Shown in pieces: positions 1 to 8,082 of a stretch of DNA of 60,829 nucleotides. Position numbers and translations under genes: made by a program. Below the pieces are notes generated by a model. It made no database searches, was not told the origin of the DNA, and worked only from the letters and a program-made list of their open reading frames with translations. Numbering within the stretch: the first letter of the stretch is position 1; every line of letters begins with the position of its first letter. The DNA is from CAYLHF01 sp964383365. Lineage in GTDB: Bacteria > Bacteroidota > Rhodothermia > Rhodothermales > UBA10348. Where the stretch lies: assembly GCA_964383365.1 (NCBI GenBank), contig CAYLHF010000019.1, positions 1 through 60,829 of the forward strand, in the 5' to 3' direction.

Positions 1-1443
1 ACGATTCATCAGGCGAATCCCAATGTACCCCTCGATATTCTTCTCACGAAGGTATTCATCACGTGGAAACTGCTCCTGTACCCCGGAGGGAATAGAGCAG
101 AATGAATCCTGGAAGACCATTTCGCAGGGTGTTCCGTCGAGCGAATATTCCATCAAGTCGATGGACTCCTCCTCGCACCATCCTCCGGCAACCTTTACCG
201 TGTTAGTCTTCTCGGAAACGGGGACGGCGACATATACGCACTCGAGATTGAGTATCTTAGAAAGATACCGGGAGACAACTTCAAAAAAAGTGCGACCTTC
301 CACCTGATTAAAATCGGTCGTCAGCGCATGAACGATACTCTCATGTCTCTTGCGCTCCGAGATGTCCTGAAAATTGATCGCGCGATACCGGACGTTGCCC
401 TCATCGTCGTATATAGCCCTGGCGCTTGTCAGTACGGGAAACGTAGTGCCATCCTTCCGCACGTGAATCGATTCGTACACGAGGCCCCCGGTTTCGTGCA
501 CTTCCCGTGATCTTGCCGGAAGCAGCGGTCGCTCTTCCTCGCAGAACACATCTCTCAGATTAATGGTCTGAACCTCTTCCAACTCGTAACCGTGCATTTC
601 GGCAAACGAGGGGTTTGCCGATACTATTTTGTGTGAGTGTGCGTCGACGATCACGAGTCCCCAGCCGGCGCCCTTGAACACTATTTCCCACATCTTGAGA
701 TCTTCCTGCCCCACTTGAATTACTTCGAGCTGACGCTCCAGATCTGCCGAGAAACTGACCAGTTTCTCGATGACGGGCTCGCTCACCCGTCGAAACAGGA
801 GTGCTCCCAGGGCGGTTAAAAATAGCGTTGCAAAGAGGGCGTACATCTCCGCAGGGAGAAAACTGAATCGAATCTCGGCCAGATCGATCTTGGCGACGAG
901 ACCGTAATTAAGGACGGCTACCGGCTCGTAGGCCGCCACAACGGTATTTCCTTTATAGTCTGTACCGATCATGGTGCCGGACTGCCCACGGAGGGCCCGT
1001 CTCATGGGCTCCGCAAGATCAGCGTCAATCGGAATGGCGTCCGGCCGATTTACCGTATCCAGATGGTGACTGAGTAAAAACACCATGGAATCGTCTTCGA
1101 GACGCGCCATCGTGAACTCGCCCGTCTTCCCGAATCTGGAATAGCTCTCGTGAGCCGCGACAATCTGAGAGAGGGTGGCTTCCGCCGGGTCGAAATCAGG
1201 ATGTTCATCTTTGAGACTTGTCTCCGAAGCCGCATCGTACCGGGCGACCGACTCGATCAGCCTGGCCTGACTCTGAACGGTTTCGCGCAGTCGCTCGCGG
1301 GTCCCGGAGATCTCGGCCTGGTAGAGCACGGCTACAACGATGGCTGCAATGATCAGGTTTGCGCTGATCATGATCGACATCAAGATCGCCATTCTCCTCC
1401 GCTCGCCCATGAGCCGCTCCCAAATAGGTGGGGCCGTTGTCAT
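1..1443 (-). CDS. Membrane sensor protein, Cache-PAS-GAF (3' end cut off)
   Basis: The minus-strand reading frame is open from the ATG at 1443 to the window edge, giving 481 residues with no stop, so the C-terminus is missing. I translated it by hand. Residues about 17-41 form a membrane segment. An extracytoplasmic region with a Cache-like end ('DYKGNTVVAAYEPV', 'GLVAKID') runs to a second membrane segment at about 196-217. A PAS domain follows (about 250-366, 'YELEEV', 'RKDGTTFPVL', ending 'DISERKR'), then a GAF-like domain running off the edge ('YIGIRLMNR'). Proteins of this build are normally histidine kinases or diguanylate cyclases; the output domain lies outside the window, so the class is undecided. 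It is transcribed leftward, alone on this side of a 200-bp intergenic stretch. Confidence 0.85.
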   Translation of the reverse strand, partial: MTTAPPIWERLMGERRRMAILMSIMISANLIIAAIVVAVLYQAEISGTRERLRETVQSQARLIESVARYDAASETSLKDEHPDFDPAEATLSQIVAAHESYSRFGKTGEFTMARLEDDSMVFLLSHHLDTVNRPDAIPIDADLAEPMRRALRGQSGTMIGTDYKGNTVVAAYEPVAVLNYGLVAKIDLAEIRFSFLPAEMYALFATLFLTALGALLFRRVSEPVIEKLVSFSADLERQLEVIQVGQEDLKMWEIVFKGAGWGLVIVDAHSHKIVSANPSFAEMHGYELEEVQTINLRDVFCEEERPLLPARSREVHETGGLVYESIHVRKDGTTFPVLTSARAIYDDEGNVRYRAINFQDISERKRHESIVHALTTDFNQVEGRTFFEVVSRYLSKILNLECVYVAVPVSEKTNTVKVAGGWCEEESIDLMEYSLDGTPCEMVFQDSFCSIPSGVQEQFPRDEYLREKNIEGYIGIRLMNR

Positions 1444-1626
1444 ACTCTACCGCAGTAGATTCATCGACGCTGAGGACATTTAGTCGAGATTACCCCGGCA
1501 CCGGAAGGTAGGTCTCCATTCCCTGCTTAGATGCAGGGGAATACCCCACAGGCTACCGTGAACGGGACGTTGATATGGGGTATCGCCCGGTCTGAAACGG
1601 ATACGGTGTGTCGCCCGTGAGCAGGC

Positions 1627-1644
1627 TCCGGCAAACCTGCCGGA
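1627..1644 (-). terminator. Possible terminator hairpin after the DUF6702 gene
   Basis: A perfect 7-bp inverted repeat (TCCGGCA / TGCCGGA, 4-nt loop) begins one base beyond the stop codon of the DUF6702 gene. There is no T-tract after it, so it is only a candidate terminator or 3'-end stabiliser. The rest of 1444-1645 shows no coding signal that I can support. Confidence 0.4.
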
Positions 1645-1645
1645 T

Positions 1646-2206
1646 TCAGGAGTCGAAGCGAATGTTGATCGGATCTGAACCTTTCTCGAAATAGAATGAT
1701 TGGGTCTTTTCAGACGGAAATTGCTGGACCTTGAGGATGTTTTTTTGATCGTCAAAGGTCTTCGCGAGCAATGTATTGTCGATTCGAGCTTCTGTTATGG
1801 ACGACGCAGATGCGTACTGAATGAGATACCAGTTCATGGCCTGTCCATTCTCCTCTTCCTTGCCGCTACCGGCGAGTTGCCCGATCAATACCGAGTCAGC
1901 AATCGTAATCTTGAAATTCGCATTGAAATACGCCGTAAAAATCGAATCGGCTCGCGGGGTCGCTTCCGGAATGTAATCGGTCATCTTTGTCTCGGCGCGA
2001 ATGGCCTCTCGAAGATCATCTGTAAAAAAACGGATTCGGACCAGAATGGTCTTGCCCTCGACGCCCATGCGAGAGTAGCTGACGTGGAATTTGTGGGTGA
2101 CTCGCCACGAAACGTTCGACTGCTGTTCAACCGTCCCGTACACGCGTCGCATCGTACTCGCCGATGCGACCCCGTCGGACACAGCCAACAGGCTCATCAG
2201 CAGCAC
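1646..2206 (-). CDS. DUF6702 family exported protein
   Basis: The C-terminal 150 residues match what I know of the DUF6702 family. The family begins with 'HKF.VS', has a central 'FTDDLREAI' block and 'FNANFKITI', and ends with a 'TFDDQKNILKVQ' strand and 'SFYFEKG'. The frame is open far upstream, but that part overlaps the M1 peptidase gene and reads as non-protein sequence. A hydrophobic stretch ending 'DGVASAS' looks like a signal peptide. Start is uncertain: GTG at 2206 is used here, ATG at 2197 is too late for a good signal peptide, and a CTG at 2252 would give a classic MKRN leader. It is the last gene of the HupE/M1/DUF6702 operon. Function of the family is unknown; periplasmic location is inferred. 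Confidence 0.75.
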   Translation of the reverse strand: MLLMSLLAVSDGVASASTMRRVYGTVEQQSNVSWRVTHKFHVSYSRMGVEGKTILVRIRFFTDDLREAIRAETKMTDYIPEATPRADSIFTAYFNANFKITIADSVLIGQLAGSGKEEENGQAMNWYLIQYASASSITEARIDNTLLAKTFDDQKNILKVQQFPSEKTQSFYFEKGSDPINIRFDS

Positions 2207-2261
2207 GACGAGACCTGTTTTGAAATCAAAGGAAGGTAGCAGATTACGCTTCAGAGACAGA

Positions 2262-4391
2262 CTATTTCCCTCCCGTCTCTTCCTGATTCTTCTCAACTTC
2301 GGGAGGTGTCCACGTATTGTTATCTCTGTTGATGTCTGCAAACGCCTCGTTCGGATCCAAAACGACCTTGACGACCTTCTTGTTCGTAAAGAATCCTTTT
2401 TTGATCTCAAGCTCGTTACTTCTCCAGACATCGGCTGGAATGGATGTCAATTCCGTCGATCCATCATCGAACGTGACTTCGTACTCGACCGGCATGATGA
2501 GTTGACCGTCATTCTTTATGTTTATTCGATAGTAGTTCTTGCCCTTTTCGGAGGTACCCAGAAGGGAGTCGGCTGATTGTACAGTGACGCTGGCAAGTTC
2601 CTGATCATTCGAATAGGTGGTATAAAACCACCCTCGCCAGAACCAGTTCAGATTCTCCCCCGCCGCTTCCTCCATCGTGCGGAAGAAGTCTGTCGGCTGG
2701 GGATGCTTGAAGGCCCACCGTCTCGAATATTCCCGAAATGCATCATCGAATACTTTTTCTCCAAGAATGTGTTCACGGAGCATGACCAGGCCCGTGGCCG
2801 GTTTGGCATATCCGTTATTTCCGAAATTAGACTGAATAAGATCCGACTCAGTCATAATCGGGACCTGATTCGGATTCTTCATGTAATTGACGATGTTTTT
2901 TGCCGGGCCGCGGCCGCTCGGATACGAACCGTCGTCTGTCTGGGTCCAGATGTCCGTTCCCTGAAATTTCTTGGCGTAAAACTGTTCTCCGTAATACTGA
3001 AGGAACGTGTTGAGTCCTTCGTCCATCCATGTCCATTTTCGTTCATCGGAGGCGATGATCATCGGAACCCAGTTGTGCCCGACCTCGTGAATCGTAACAC
3101 CAATCAGCGCGCGTTCCAGTCCATCTGAGTACGTGCCGTCTGGTTGGGGACGGGCACCGCAAAAGGCGATCATCGGATATTCCATTCCGAACACCGGGCC
3201 ATGCGCGTTGACCGCCTTCGGGTATGGAAAACGGAGTGACATGGCACCGTAAGACTGAAGCGTCACGATGGTCGCGCGCGTCGACGCTTTGTCCCAGAGC
3301 GGCATGGCGACGCGCGGATAAATCGAATGGACGTGAACAATCGGACCACCGTCCTTGTAGTCATATCCTGCAGCGTCCCACACATAGGTCTTGGAGGAAA
3401 CCCACGCAAAATCTCGAACATTCTCCGCCTTGAAGTGCCAGGTCAGCGTCCCGTCGTGCTTCGGCCTGCTGGACTTCGTCATGACCTCGTCTGGACGGAT
3501 GATGAACGTCGGATCTTCGCTCAGGTAGGCTTTTTCGAACCGAGCCTGTTGGGTCTTTGTCAGCACAACATCAGGATTCTGAAGGACGCCCGTCCCATCG
3601 ACGATATGATTCCACGGCACCGTCATTTTGACATCGTAGTTGCCAAAATTGAGGTAGAACTCTCCACGACCGTAGAACTGTTCCGTCTCCCAGCCATTTA
3701 TGTCATCGTAGACCGACATACGCGGGTACCACTGGGCCATTTCGTAGAGCCACCCGTCGTTTACTTTTTCTTTAGCTCCGCGCCCATTATCTGGAATGGG
3801 ATATGACCAATCAATGCCAATATCGACACTTGCTCCCGACTCGAGCGGTCGAGGTAGATTGATCTTCATGATCGTATTTCGGATCAGATGATCGGCATCC
3901 ACCATCTGGTTCCCGTCCTGAATCTGAACGCGGGAGAGGGAATATCCACCATCGAATTGTCCGACTCCAACGAAGCGACGAAACTGAGGACTGATGTGCT
4001 CGGGTAACGCCCCGGCCAATTGATACGTCCTGCTGTGTTCGATCGATCGCACGTTTTGATCGAGTTGAAGCCAGACAAACGTCAGGATGTCTGGAGAATT
4101 GTTGTGGTACGTAATCGTTTCCGATCCAGAAATCGAATGGGTCAGCGTGTCGAGAGTCGCCTCAATGGTATAATCGGCACGCTGCTGCCAGTAATCTCGC
4201 CCGGGCGCCCCCGCAGCATTTCTGTAAACGGTAGGGTCCGGCCAGTCTTCGAGAGGTCGAAACATGGAGTGATTCTTACTCTTGACATCTCCTTCGACGT
4301 TCAACCAGCGCTGTGCAACGGCGTTGGGTACGAGCAGGAGCGTCAACACGGCGATAAATGCCACGTTGACAAACGATCGGGTTGATTTCAT
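2262..4391 (-). CDS. M1 family zinc aminopeptidase-like metallopeptidase
   Basis: This 709-residue protein has a signal peptide (residues 1-26, ending 'VPNAVAQ') and the gluzincin zinc site HEVGH at 435-439. The second glutamate is 19 residues on, at E458 in 'WMDEGLNTF', as in M1 aminopeptidases. The N-terminal 70-250 region has the beta-sandwich style of M1 proteins ('ETITYHNNSPD'). The usual GAMEN substrate motif is not evident, which is common in the Bacteroidota exported branch. It should act in the periplasm or outside the cell on peptides. It lies 29 bp after the HupE-like gene and about 55 bp before DUF6702, so the three are probably one transcript. The membrane protein and the small exported partner suggest a shared envelope task, but which one is unknown. 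Confidence 0.93.
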   Translation of the reverse strand: MKSTRSFVNVAFIAVLTLLLVPNAVAQRWLNVEGDVKSKNHSMFRPLEDWPDPTVYRNAAGAPGRDYWQQRADYTIEATLDTLTHSISGSETITYHNNSPDILTFVWLQLDQNVRSIEHSRTYQLAGALPEHISPQFRRFVGVGQFDGGYSLSRVQIQDGNQMVDADHLIRNTIMKINLPRPLESGASVDIGIDWSYPIPDNGRGAKEKVNDGWLYEMAQWYPRMSVYDDINGWETEQFYGRGEFYLNFGNYDVKMTVPWNHIVDGTGVLQNPDVVLTKTQQARFEKAYLSEDPTFIIRPDEVMTKSSRPKHDGTLTWHFKAENVRDFAWVSSKTYVWDAAGYDYKDGGPIVHVHSIYPRVAMPLWDKASTRATIVTLQSYGAMSLRFPYPKAVNAHGPVFGMEYPMIAFCGARPQPDGTYSDGLERALIGVTIHEVGHNWVPMIIASDERKWTWMDEGLNTFLQYYGEQFYAKKFQGTDIWTQTDDGSYPSGRGPAKNIVNYMKNPNQVPIMTESDLIQSNFGNNGYAKPATGLVMLREHILGEKVFDDAFREYSRRWAFKHPQPTDFFRTMEEAAGENLNWFWRGWFYTTYSNDQELASVTVQSADSLLGTSEKGKNYYRINIKNDGQLIMPVEYEVTFDDGSTELTSIPADVWRSNELEIKKGFFTNKKVVKVVLDPNEAFADINRDNNTWTPPEVEKNQEETGGK

Positions 4392-4420
4392 TTCAGATAG
4401 GGATAAGTCGAGTAACAGAG

Positions 4421-5098
4421 TTAAAGGTTGGCAGATCTGGCAATAATCATCGAAACAGCGATGCCGCCGGTGACTACGGAAAGAAACACCGCCCAGTTAC
4501 GTTGGCTGACCCTGGGAAGCAGCACGATAACCATAGATATCGTTAAGACCAGAAGAAGAATTGCGAGCTGGCCGATTTCGAGTCCGACATTGAATGAAAA
4601 GAGCGGGATAAGGATACTCTCCTCGCCCCCGAGAATAGCCCTTAGAAAGTTGGAAAATCCGAGTCCGTGAATCAGTCCGAACGCCATCGCCAGCACGTAT
4701 TTGGCTCTCCATCCGCGGGAGTGTCGAACGGTAGAATCCGTTCCTTTCATATTCGTATTGTCGGGCGCCGCGGCCGAGTGTTCTTCTGTCCGCAGTGTGG
4801 AATCTCGTCTAAAGAACATTCCCTCTTCGACCAGATCCATCAGAGCGGTGAGTAGAATGGTAACGGGAATCAGAAATTCGATCAGGTTCGAGTCTACGTT
4901 CAGGATATTTAGCGTTGCCAGGGCAAGTGTCGCCGAGTGTCCGATCGTGAACGCGGTAACCAGAACGAGTAAATTTCGCCACTGTCTCAACGAATAAACG
5001 GCGCAGAGTGCAACGATAAATACAATGTGATCGTATCCTTTTAAATCCGAGATATGCTCAAAGCCCAGTCGGAGGTAGAGAAATACATCAGAGATCAT
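4421..5098 (-). CDS. HupE/UreJ-family membrane protein
   Basis: The 225-residue product begins with an amphipathic 'YLRLGFEHISDLKGYDH' segment and contains six or so hydrophobic helices. The motif 'FTIGHSATLALA' and a later 'FGLIHGLGFSNFL' are hallmarks of the HupE/UreJ_2 superfamily, in which conserved His, Asp and Gly are thought to bind or carry metal ions such as nickel. A hydrophilic loop at about 105-130 separates two bundles. It is the first gene of the HupE/M1/DUF6702 operon. No hydrogenase or urease genes are near, so a nickel role is not supported by context. Family call is firm; substrate is unknown. Confidence 0.88.
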   Translation of the reverse strand: MISDVFLYLRLGFEHISDLKGYDHIVFIVALCAVYSLRQWRNLLVLVTAFTIGHSATLALATLNILNVDSNLIEFLIPVTILLTALMDLVEEGMFFRRDSTLRTEEHSAAAPDNTNMKGTDSTVRHSRGWRAKYVLAMAFGLIHGLGFSNFLRAILGGEESILIPLFSFNVGLEIGQLAILLLVLTISMVIVLLPRVSQRNWAVFLSVVTGGIAVSMIIARSANL

Positions 5099-5185
5099 AG
5101 CCCGAGTTTTTCGATTAAGTCCTGTTGGTGGAAAAAGTACGTCGACCGGACGATGATTCCCTAAACACGCCTACACCAAACTAAC

Positions 5186-5992
5186 ATGCCTCACGAGATG
5201 AATACGTTTCTATCCAAAGTATCACTTTGTACGGGATTACTCCTTGTCAGTGTTTTCGGTATCACGCTGGCTCAGGATACGAATGAGAACCAGGCTGTCC
5301 GTTCTTATGTCCTTACGACGGACCAGACCCAGTCCATTGAAATTCCGAATCAGGGTGCTCAGGAGAACACGACCCACACGGTGATCACGCTCGATGTATC
5401 AAGAATCGGTCAGCATGAGTACGCCGTCCAATTCACAGACATCGAATCTTCACGAGCCGGTTCGTCCGCCGATTCTTTAATTGGACTGCGTGCGACCCTC
5501 ACTCTGGATGAAAAGGGTGACATCACCGAGTCCTCAGGTCTGGATGGCAATGCATACGTCTCAGGGTCGGGAGGAGTCGCATCAATGGAAGAAATCCTCC
5601 AGGGACTCTTTCTCGTTATGCCGGAGGTTCATCTCGAGCCAGGCGTGTCGTGGACCCGTTCGGTAGATATTCCTTCCGAACAGAATGGACTGAAGCTGGC
5701 GCGAACGACTGATGAGACGTTTAAGTGCGAGCGAATCACGGATTTCGAAGGTGCGAAGGTGTTCGAAGTAAGCGCGTCAAACAAGGTCAGCCTGACGGGT
5801 GGTGGAAATCAGGGGGGACAGGAAGTTGACGTGGATATTGAGGGCAAGCTAACGGCTACTCTGCTTGTCGACGTGACGACAGGACTAATAGTCCATTCCG
5901 AAAATACCGGAAAGATGCAGGGTTTTATCGGGCTTCCCACGGCCAGTCTACCTGTCACCATGAGCATCGAAGGATCTCTGATCCGGAAGTAG
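5186..5992 (+). CDS. Exported protein of unknown function (DUF6263-like)
   Basis: This 268-residue protein has a signal peptide ending near 'FGITLAQ'. The second methionine at 5198 gives a tidier leader (MNTFLSKVS...), so either start is possible. The rest is rich in beta strands, with two lipocalin-like or DUF6263-like halves ('LTLDEKGDITESSG', then 'KLTATLLVDVTTGLIVHSE', then 'LPVTMSIEGSL'). Proteins of this kind in Bacteroidota are periplasmic or surface proteins with no known activity. It is the only plus-strand gene in the first 15 kb, divergent from the HupE operon and convergent with tetR. The family assignment is a guess from overall shape; the exported nature is clear. Confidence 0.75.
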   Translation: MPHEMNTFLSKVSLCTGLLLVSVFGITLAQDTNENQAVRSYVLTTDQTQSIEIPNQGAQENTTHTVITLDVSRIGQHEYAVQFTDIESSRAGSSADSLIGLRATLTLDEKGDITESSGLDGNAYVSGSGGVASMEEILQGLFLVMPEVHLEPGVSWTRSVDIPSEQNGLKLARTTDETFKCERITDFEGAKVFEVSASNKVSLTGGGNQGGQEVDVDIEGKLTATLLVDVTTGLIVHSENTGKMQGFIGLPTASLPVTMSIEGSLIRK

Positions 5993-5996
5993 ACGC

Positions 5997-6020
5997 TTAT
6001 TATAGATCATACGATCAATA
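5997..6020. promoter_or_regulatory. Palindromic repeat, tetR-distal copy (possible TetR operator)
   Basis: A 24-bp stretch agrees at 21 of 24 positions, in the same orientation, with 6609-6632 on the other side of tetR. Its core TATAGATCATACGATCAATA matches its own reverse complement at 16 of 20 positions. It overlaps the tetR stop codon and starts four bases after the end of the plus-strand gene, so it is not in an obvious promoter. Confidence 0.5.
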
Positions 6021-6596
6021 AAGTGGTTGAAGCGCTATCGTAATAATTCCGACGAGATGGTCGCGGGATGCGCCGGTTCGTGCTGATACAGCGAGCCCGA
6101 ACAGGAGAGATGTTAGGTCGTGAGCGACTGCCCTGGCATCCAGATTGGTCGATAATGCACCTATTCTTTCTGCTCGGGAGATCGCGTGTGTAAACGCATC
6201 CACCATCCGGGCGAGATGAGCGGATATAATGAGATCCAGTTCCGGATCTGACGCCCCGAATTCGGAAATCGTATTTACAAGAAGACACCCAGAACACGCG
6301 TTGCCGGATTCTACTTCGTCGATGTACCCTGAAAAGAACCCTACAATGCTTCTAATATCCGCATCACTAGCCTGAACTCGTTCGAGGAGCGGATTGATTC
6401 TTGATTCTATATAGTGTTCAAGCGTCGTGATAAACAGCGTCCGCTTGTCTCCAAACGAATTATACAGACTCTGTTGCCCGAGACCTGTGGCCCTCACCAG
6501 GTCACGCGTAGATGTGCCATGATATCCCGAATACATGAACGCGGCGATCGACCTATCCAGAACATCGCTTTCTATGAAGGTCCTCGGACGCGGCAT
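6015..6596 (-). CDS. TetR/AcrR-family transcriptional repressor
   Basis: The 193-residue product has a TetR-type N-terminal helix-turn-helix (residues about 12-55, 'GYHGTSTRDLVRATG', 'SLYNSFGDKRTLF'). A helical ligand-binding half follows, with 'CSGCLLVNTISEFG', which resembles the TetR_C_11/YjdC-like branch. It should repress one or more promoters until a small molecule binds. The near-palindrome at 6613-6632, 17 bp upstream of its start, is a good candidate for autoregulation. No efflux pump or target gene is adjacent. It lies between convergent and downstream-facing genes and seems to be a single-gene unit. Confidence 0.93.
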   Translation of the reverse strand: MPRPRTFIESDVLDRSIAAFMYSGYHGTSTRDLVRATGLGQQSLYNSFGDKRTLFITTLEHYIESRINPLLERVQASDADIRSIVGFFSGYIDEVESGNACSGCLLVNTISEFGASDPELDLIISAHLARMVDAFTHAISRAERIGALSTNLDARAVAHDLTSLLFGLAVSARTGASRDHLVGIITIALQPLY

Positions 6597-6608
6597 TATT
6601 CGGGTATG

Positions 6609-6632
6609 TTATTATTGAACATATGATCAATA
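6609..6632. promoter_or_regulatory. Palindromic repeat upstream of tetR (probable TetR operator)
   Basis: The core TATTGAACATATGATCAATA is an 18-of-20 palindrome placed 17 bp before the tetR start codon, where an autoregulatory operator is expected. The 24-bp copy is repeated with three mismatches at 5997-6020. Confidence 0.6.
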
Positions 6633-6639
6633 TACAACT

Positions 6640-8028
6640 TCATTGAAGCAAGATCATCTGTTTCATTTCCAGGCTTTCACCGATGTCCATCAGGTAGAAG
6701 TAAGATCCGTTCGTCAGTTTGTGGCCGGACTCGTCTCTACCATCCCAGACCAAGTCGTGATCACCGGGCGATTGGAAAACATCGACAAGCGTTCGAACTC
6801 TCCTTCCAAGAGCATCGTAGACGACGATTCTGACCCGTACCGCCCTGAACAGCTCATAGTGAATTCGGGTTTGAGCGTTGAATGGATTTGGGTAGTTCTG
6901 ATCGATCCGAAACGACTGTGGAAGTACGGTGGTGTGAGCAACTGCTGTAGAGACGGATCCACCCGTATATCGGTAGACTCGTTCACCGACCGCGTAAGCC
7001 AGCGTATCACTCAGTACAAAGAATCGATTGACAGCCCCGTCCAGTTGCCCTTCCGGCCGAAGCGGTAGATATGAATCCAGTTGCGACCAGGATTGTCCAC
7101 CATCCGTTGTTACTGATATGGTTCCCCGTCCGCTGGTCCATCCTGTTCGATCATTAACGAATCCCACGGATTGCAGACCCGCATGATCTCGGCTACCCGT
7201 GACGGCTAGTTCTGTCCACGTCAGACCGCCATCGGTTGTCTTGTGGACCTTGGCGGGATGATTGTCTCTGTTGGAGACATACTCAACTGCCACATATCCT
7301 ACTTCTGCAGACGGGAATGATATCTTCCAACCCCACTCACCGTCGACACCCGGGTCCGGGGCAGATCGATGGACTTCTTGCCACGACTTCCCGCCATCGG
7401 TCGTACGAAGAATGATAGACTCGCTTCCTACGCCAAGTTGGCTACCTCCAATGATGATTCCCTCCAGTTCATCCTTGAAGTAGACATCGACCAGGAGCGC
7501 GACCTGTCCGCTCAGGTCGGTACTCGTCCACGTCAGTCCTCCATCGATTGATTTAATGACGCGCGGCGAACCGAAGAAGGCTCCGACGCCATATACAACA
7601 GAATCGTTTACGGCCCACATGCCACATATTCCCACCGGTCTTGGATTTGCGATTCGCGACGTTATATCTGCCCAGGTCTGGCCGCCATCTTTGGTCTCAA
7701 ACAGTACGCTGTTTTCGTCGAACAACGAGCCGGCCCAACCAGTCAGGGTGTCCGCGAATGCTACACTTCTGAACCGGTGGGTAAAACCATTATCTACTGT
7801 TTTTTCCCAGGTCTCTCCGGCATCAGATGTCCGCCAGATTTGCCCGTCCAGATTTACGATCCACCCGTGGTCGGGATCAGAGAACGTGATGTCGTCATGC
7901 CGTGTATGGGTTACAGGACCGTTGGCAACAAATGTCCATGGTCCACTTGACTGTGCCCTGGTAACAACCGGGAACGTACATATCGTCGAGAGCACAACAA
8001 GGAATCCAAGAGATACCTTTCTTTTCAT
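6640..8028 (-). CDS. T9SS-exported YCF48-type beta-propeller protein (copy 1)
   Basis: This 462-residue protein has a signal peptide ending 'VVTRAQ'. At least six Asp-box repeats follow ('TSDAGETW', 'TKDGGQTW', 'SIDGGLTW', 'TTDGGKSW', 'TTDGGLTW', 'TTDGGQSW'), as in YCF48/HCF136-like and sialidase-type propellers. The last 95 residues are a FlgD-Ig-like T9SS sorting domain ('NYPNPFNAQTRIHYEL', 'NGSYFYLMDIG'), which predicts export through the outer membrane and surface attachment or release. No catalytic residues can be assigned, so binding or scaffolding is more likely than an enzyme activity. It is a tandem paralogue of the gene at 8083-9462 and is the last gene of the hydrolase/NhaC/PLP operon. 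Confidence 0.9.
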   Translation of the reverse strand: MKRKVSLGFLVVLSTICTFPVVTRAQSSGPWTFVANGPVTHTRHDDITFSDPDHGWIVNLDGQIWRTSDAGETWEKTVDNGFTHRFRSVAFADTLTGWAGSLFDENSVLFETKDGGQTWADITSRIANPRPVGICGMWAVNDSVVYGVGAFFGSPRVIKSIDGGLTWTSTDLSGQVALLVDVYFKDELEGIIIGGSQLGVGSESIILRTTDGGKSWQEVHRSAPDPGVDGEWGWKISFPSAEVGYVAVEYVSNRDNHPAKVHKTTDGGLTWTELAVTGSRDHAGLQSVGFVNDRTGWTSGRGTISVTTDGGQSWSQLDSYLPLRPEGQLDGAVNRFFVLSDTLAYAVGERVYRYTGGSVSTAVAHTTVLPQSFRIDQNYPNPFNAQTRIHYELFRAVRVRIVVYDALGRRVRTLVDVFQSPGDHDLVWDGRDESGHKLTNGSYFYLMDIGESLEMKQMILLQ

Positions 8029-8082
8029 GATTTCTGCCTGATGTAAAATTGATCCGTGATGTTCCTTGCTCAGAACGGAATC

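Noticed and set aside
1700..2239. 179-residue plus-strand frame
   Set aside because: Opposite the DUF6702 gene; no family resemblance.
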